The notes under the pieces are model-generated. The model searched no databases and was not told the DNA's origin. It saw only the letters and a program-made list of their open reading frames with translations. Positions 59,540 through 64,000 of a stretch of DNA of 64,000 nucleotides are shown piece after piece. The translations under genes were made by a program, and so were the position numbers. Each line of letters starts with the position of its first letter. Position 1 is the stretch's first letter. Where the stretch lies: contig JAJNNQ010000139.1 of assembly GCA_027886175.1 (NCBI GenBank), positions 2,232,001 to 2,296,000 on the forward strand. The letters are read 5' to 3'. The stretch is from Phylloscopus collybita (taxonomy: Eukaryota > Chordata > Aves > Passeriformes > Phylloscopidae).

Positions 59540-62500
59540 AGAACAGACAAACTTCCAACTAGTGGCATATTGCAGCTTGGAGATATACTCATTTGTATGG
59601 AATTTTAGTGGAATTAAAGTAGGCAGAAGTCCAGTGTCAAGTAGAAAGCATTGAAAACCAACGGTGGCCCATTTCCATGGGAAACCAAAGTCTCCACTCC
59701 AGGTTCCTGATGTCCGTTTCTAGGAGGCCTTTGGCACTATAAGGGCAGACAAAGTTCCGTCTGGTGGCATATTGCATCGAGGAGATATCCTCATTTGTAT
59801 GGAATTTCAGCAGGCAGAAGCCCAGTGGCAGGCAGACAGCATTAGACACGAACAGTGGACCGTTTCCATGGGAAACCAAAGTCTCCACCCCACGTTCCTG
59901 ATGTTAGTTTGTAGAAGGCATTTGGCACTACAAAGGTAGACAAACTTCCATCTGGTGGTGGATTGCACCTGGGAGATATCCACATTTGTATGGAATTTCA
60001 GCAGGCAGAAGCCCAGTGGCAGGCAGATAGCATTAGACACAAAGAGTGGTCCTTTTCCATGCGAAACCAAAGTCTCCACCTCATGTTCCTGATGTGAGTT
60101 TGTAGGAGGCCTTTGGAACTACAAGGGTAAACAACCTTCCATGTGCTGGTACATTCCATCTGGGAGATATAGTCATTTCTAAGGAATTACAGCATTCATG
60201 ATCCCTTTGGCAGGCAGAGAGCATTAGACAGGAAATGTGGCCGTTTTCCATGGGAAACCAAAGTCTCCACCCCACGTTCCTGATGTTAGTTTGTAGGAGG
60301 CATTTGGCATTACAAAGGTAGACAAACTTCCATCTGGTGGTGGATTGCACCTGGGAGATATCCGCATCTGTATGGAGTTTCAGCAGGCCTTATCCCAGTG
60401 TGCGGCAGACAGCTTTAGGCACGAACGGTGGCCCTTTTCCATGGGAAACCAAAGTCTCCACTCCAGGTTCCTGATGTCAGTTTGTAGGAGGCCTTTGGCA
60501 CTACAGGGGCAGACAATGTTTTGTCTGGTGGTTGATTGCATCGAGGAGATATCCTCATTTGTATGGAATTTCAGCAGGCAGAAGCCCAGTGGCAGGCAGA
60601 GAGCATTAGACACGAACAGTGGACCTTTTCCATGGGAAACCAAAGTCTCCACCTCACGTTCCTGATGTCAGTTATTAGGAGGCCTTTGGATCTACAAGGG
60701 CAGACAAAATTCCATCTGGTGGTAAATTGCACCTGGGAGATATCCTCCTTTGTATAGAATTATAAAGGAATTTTAGTGCGCAGAATCCCAGCGGCAGGTA
60801 GACAGAATTAGACATTAATAGTGGCCCTTTTCCAGGGGAAAACAAAGTCTCCAGGCCAGGTTCCTGATGTCAGGTTTTAGGAGGCCTTTGGCACTACAAG
60901 AACAGACAAACTTCCATCTGGTGGTAGATTGCACCTGGGTGATATCCTCATTTGTATGGAATTTTAGTGGAATTAAAGTAGGCAGAAGCCAAGTGGCTGG
61001 CAGACAGCATTAGACACGAACGGTGGCCCATTTCCTTGGGAAACCAAAGTCTCCATCCCACGTTCCTGATGTCAGTTTGTAGGAGGCCTTTGGCACTACA
61101 AGGGCAGACAAACTTCCAACTAGTGGTAGATTCCATCTGGGAGATATCCTCATTTGTGAGGAATTTCTGCAGGCATAACTTCAGTGGCAGGCAGACAGCA
61201 TTAGACACAAACGGGCCCCCTTTTCCTTGGGATACCAAAGCCTCCCCCCCACGTTCCTGATATCAGTTTGTAAGAGGCGTTTGGAACTACAAGGGCAGCA
61301 AAACTTCCATCTGGTGGTAAATTGCACCTGGGAGATATCCACTCTTTGTGTCTAATGCTATCTGCGTGCCACTGGGCTTCTGCCTGCTGAAATTCCATAC
61401 AAATGTGGATATCTCCCCGATGCAATCAATCACCAGACGGAAGTTTGTCTGCCCTTGTAGTGCCAAAAGCCTCCTACAAACTGACATCTGGAATGTGAGG
61501 TGGAGACTTTGGTTTCCCATGGAAAAGGGCCACCGTTCGTGTCTAATGCTGTCTACCTGCCACTTTGCTTATGCCTACTAAAATTCCATATAAATGAGTC
61601 TACCTCTAATGTGCAATCTACCACCAGATGGAAGTTTTTCTGCCTTTGTAGTTCCAAAGGCCTCCTACAAACTGACATCAGGAACATGGGGTGGAGACTT
61701 TGGTTTCCCATGGAAAAGGGCCACCGTTTGTGTCTAATGCTGTCTGCCTGCCACTGGGCTTATGCTTGGCGAAATTCCACACAAATGAGGATATATCCCA
61801 GATGCAATCAACGACCAGACGGAAGTTTGTCTGCCCTTGTAGTGTCAAACGTGTCCTACAAACTGACATCTGGAATGTGGGGTGGAGACTTTGGTTTCTG
61901 ATGGAAAATGGGCCACTGTTCCTGTCTAATGCTCTCTGCCTGCCACTGGGCTTCTGCCTTGTAAAATTCCATAAAAATGAGGATATCTCCCAGATGGAAT
62001 CTTCCACCAGTTGGAAGTTTGTCTGCCCTTGTAGTGCCAAAGGCCTCCTGCACACTGACATAAGGTACGTAGGGTGTGTAATTTGCTTTCCCATTGAAAT
62101 GGGCCACTGATCGTGTCTAATGGTGTCTGCCTGCCACTGGGCTTATGCCTGATAAAATTGCATACAAATGAGGATATCTCCCAGATGGAATCGACCACCA
62201 GATGGAAGTGTGTCTGCCCGTGTAGTGCAAAGGCCTCCTACAAACTGACATCAGGAACCTGGAGTGGACACATTGGTTTCCAATGGAAAAGGGCCACCAT
62301 TAGTGTTCAAGGCTCTCTCCATGCCACTGGGCTTACGAGTACTGAAATTACATACGAATGAGGACATCTTCCAGATTGAATCTCCCACCAGATGGAAGTT
62401 TCTCTGACTTTGTATTTCCAAAGGCCTCCTACAAACTGACATCAGGAACCTAGGTTGGAGACTTTGGTTTTGCATGGAAATGGGCCACCGTTAGTGTCTA

Positions 62501-63731
62501 ATGCTGTCTGCCGGCCACTGGTTTTCTCCCTACTGAAATTCCACCAAAATTCCATACAAATGAGGATATCTCCCAGATGGAATCTAGCAACAGATGGAAG
62601 TTCCTCTGACCTTGTAGTTCCAAAGGCCTCCTAGAAACCGACATCAGGAACATGGGCTGGAGACTTTGTTTTCCCATGGAAAAGGGCCACCCTTCGTGTC
62701 TAACGCTGTCTGCCTGACCCTGGGGTTATGCGTACTAAAATTCCACTAAAATTCCATACAAATGAGTACATCTCCTAGCTGCAATCTACCGCCAGATGGA
62801 AGTTTGCCTGCCCTTGTACTGCCAAAGGCCTCCTGCAAACTGACATCCGGAGGCTGGGGTGGAGACGTTGGGTTCCCATGGAAAAGGGCCCTTTTCATGT
62901 CCAATGCTGTCTCCTTGCCACTGGGCTTATGATTACTAAAATTCCATACAAATGAGGATATCTCCCACATGGAATATACAACCAGTTGGAAGTTTTTCTG
63001 CCCTTTCAGTTCGAAAGGCCTCCGAAAAACTGACATTCGTAATGTGGGGTGGAGACTTTGGTTTCTCATGGAAAAGGGACACTGTTGGTGTCTAATGCTG
63101 TCTGTCTGCCACTGGGCTTATGCCTAGTAAAATTCCATACAAATGAGGATATCTCCCAGATGGAATCGACCACCAAATGGAAGTTTTTCTGACCTTGTAG
63201 TGCCAAAGACCTCCTACAAACTGAGATCCGGAAGGTGGGGTGGAGACTTTGGTTTCCCATGGAAAAGGGCCACCGTTTGTGTCTAATGCTGTCCGCCTGC
63301 CACTGTGCCGATGGCGACTGAAATTCCATAACAAATGACGACTTCTCCCAGGTGCAATCTACTACCGGATGTAAGTTTTGTCTGCCTTTTTAGTGCCAAA
63401 GGCCTCCTACGAATTCACATCAGGAACGTGGGGTGGAGACTTTGGTTTCCCATGGAAAGGTCCACCGTTCGTTGCTAATGCTGTCTGCCTGCCACTGGGC
63501 CGATTGCTACTAAAATTGGATACAAATGAAGATATCTCCCAGATGGAATCTACCACCAGTTTAAAGTTTGTCTACCATTGTAGTGCAAAAGACCCCAACA
63601 AACAGACATTCGGGAACGTGAGCTGGAGACATTGGTTTCCCATGGAAAAGGACAACTGTTTGTGTCGAATGCTGTCTGCCTGCCACTGGGCTTTTGCCTG
63701 CTGAAATTCCATACAAATGAGGATATCTCCC
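59540..63731 (-). repeat. Outer inverted repeat, right copy
   Basis: Reverse-complement match of about 3590-7780, with coordinate sum 67322. One single-base indel is visible near 63593 (left has one more G in a GGGG run). Beyond 63731 the match continues with left 2940-3210 after losing about 382 bp (two monomers). Confidence 0.85.
61330..61350. other. Satellite orientation switch (minus to plus), right arm
   Basis: Minus-orientation sequence ending CACCTGGGAGATATCC is followed directly by ACTCTTTGTGTCTAATGC, which is plus orientation. It is the exact mirror of the left switch at about 5984, so the switch existed before the large inverted duplication. Confidence 0.88.
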
Positions 63732-64000
63732 AGATGGAATATACCAGCACATGGAAGGTTGTTTGCCCTTGCAGTGCCAAAGGCCTCCTACAAACTAACA
63801 TCAGGAACATGAGGTGGAGACTTTGGTTTCCCATGGAAAAGGACAACTGTTTGTGTCGAATGCTGTCTGCCTGCCACTGGGCTTCTGCCTGCTGAAATTC
63901 CATACAAATGTGGATATCTCCCCGATGCAATCAATCACCAGACGGAAGTTTGTCTGCCCTTGTAGTGCCAAAAGCCTCCTACAAACTGACATCTGGAATG
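61339..64000 (+). repeat. Diverged ~191-bp satellite array, outer right block (plus orientation)
   Basis: Mirror of the outer left block. Monomers are individually diverged and in plus orientation. The array runs to the end of the window without a boundary, so the palindrome continues outside. No gene supported. Confidence 0.93.

Larger units (their letters stand above)
39519..61338 (-). repeat. ~191-bp satellite array, right arm (minus orientation), with 3698-bp HORs
   Basis: Same monomer family as the left arm in the opposite orientation. Full HOR copies here are 3698 bp (19 monomers). From about 59210 outward the array passes into the older type mirrored at 5984-7780. One monomer position in the right HORs has a different type from the left (near 44661-44760, 48359-48460 and 57908-58010), so the two arms carry different HOR variants. 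Confidence 0.95.

Noticed and set aside
1..64000. CRISPR array
   Set aside because: Repeats are about 191 bp with no unique spacers, and the 21-bp minisatellite has no spacers at all. The context is vertebrate.

Overview
The window is vertebrate nuclear DNA, most likely from a bird. Three things suggest this: a vertebrate BMP3-type last exon, a CR1-like LINE 3' fragment of the kind abundant in bird genomes, and a large array of a tandem satellite with a monomer of about 191 bp. No bacterial-style gene, operon, RNA gene or CRISPR array is present. The many open frames of 60-200 codons inside the satellite occur on both strands of every monomer and are not genes.

Layout. (1) 1-5983: diverged satellite, monomers in minus orientation. 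(2) 5984-28726: satellite in plus orientation, mostly near-identical higher-order repeats (HORs) of 18 or 19 monomers (about 3.5 or 3.7 kb). (3) 28727-29062: a 21-bp minisatellite at the satellite edge. (4) 29063-33905: single-copy-type DNA with an intron remnant, a BMP3-like terminal exon (29822-30013), a 3'-UTR-like tract and a CR1 fragment. (5) 33906-34360: a T-rich spacer. (6) 34361-39203: the same single-copy block in reverse, including a second BMP3 exon (38253-38444, minus). (7) 39204-39518: the mirrored minisatellite, one unit shorter overall. (8) 39519-61338: satellite HORs in minus orientation. (9) 61339-64000: diverged satellite in plus orientation.

The whole window is therefore a nested palindrome. 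The inner palindrome (28189-33905 against 34361-40056) is almost perfect: paired coordinates sum to 68266 through the single-copy part, and I found only six single-base differences plus minisatellite indels. The outer inverted pair (about 2940-7780 against 59540-64000, coordinate sum 67322) also mirrors a satellite orientation switch on each side. Between them, the HOR arrays of the two arms differ in copy number, missing monomers and monomer composition, so the arms have evolved separately there.

No complete protein-coding gene is present. The only coding segments supported are the two identical copies of the last BMP3 exon, each with a good splice acceptor and an intact reading frame but no upstream exon in the window. 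The locus looks like heterochromatic (centromeric, pericentromeric or sex-chromosome-like) satellite that captured and inverted-duplicated a fragment of the BMP3 locus. Chromosome and species cannot be determined from the sequence alone.
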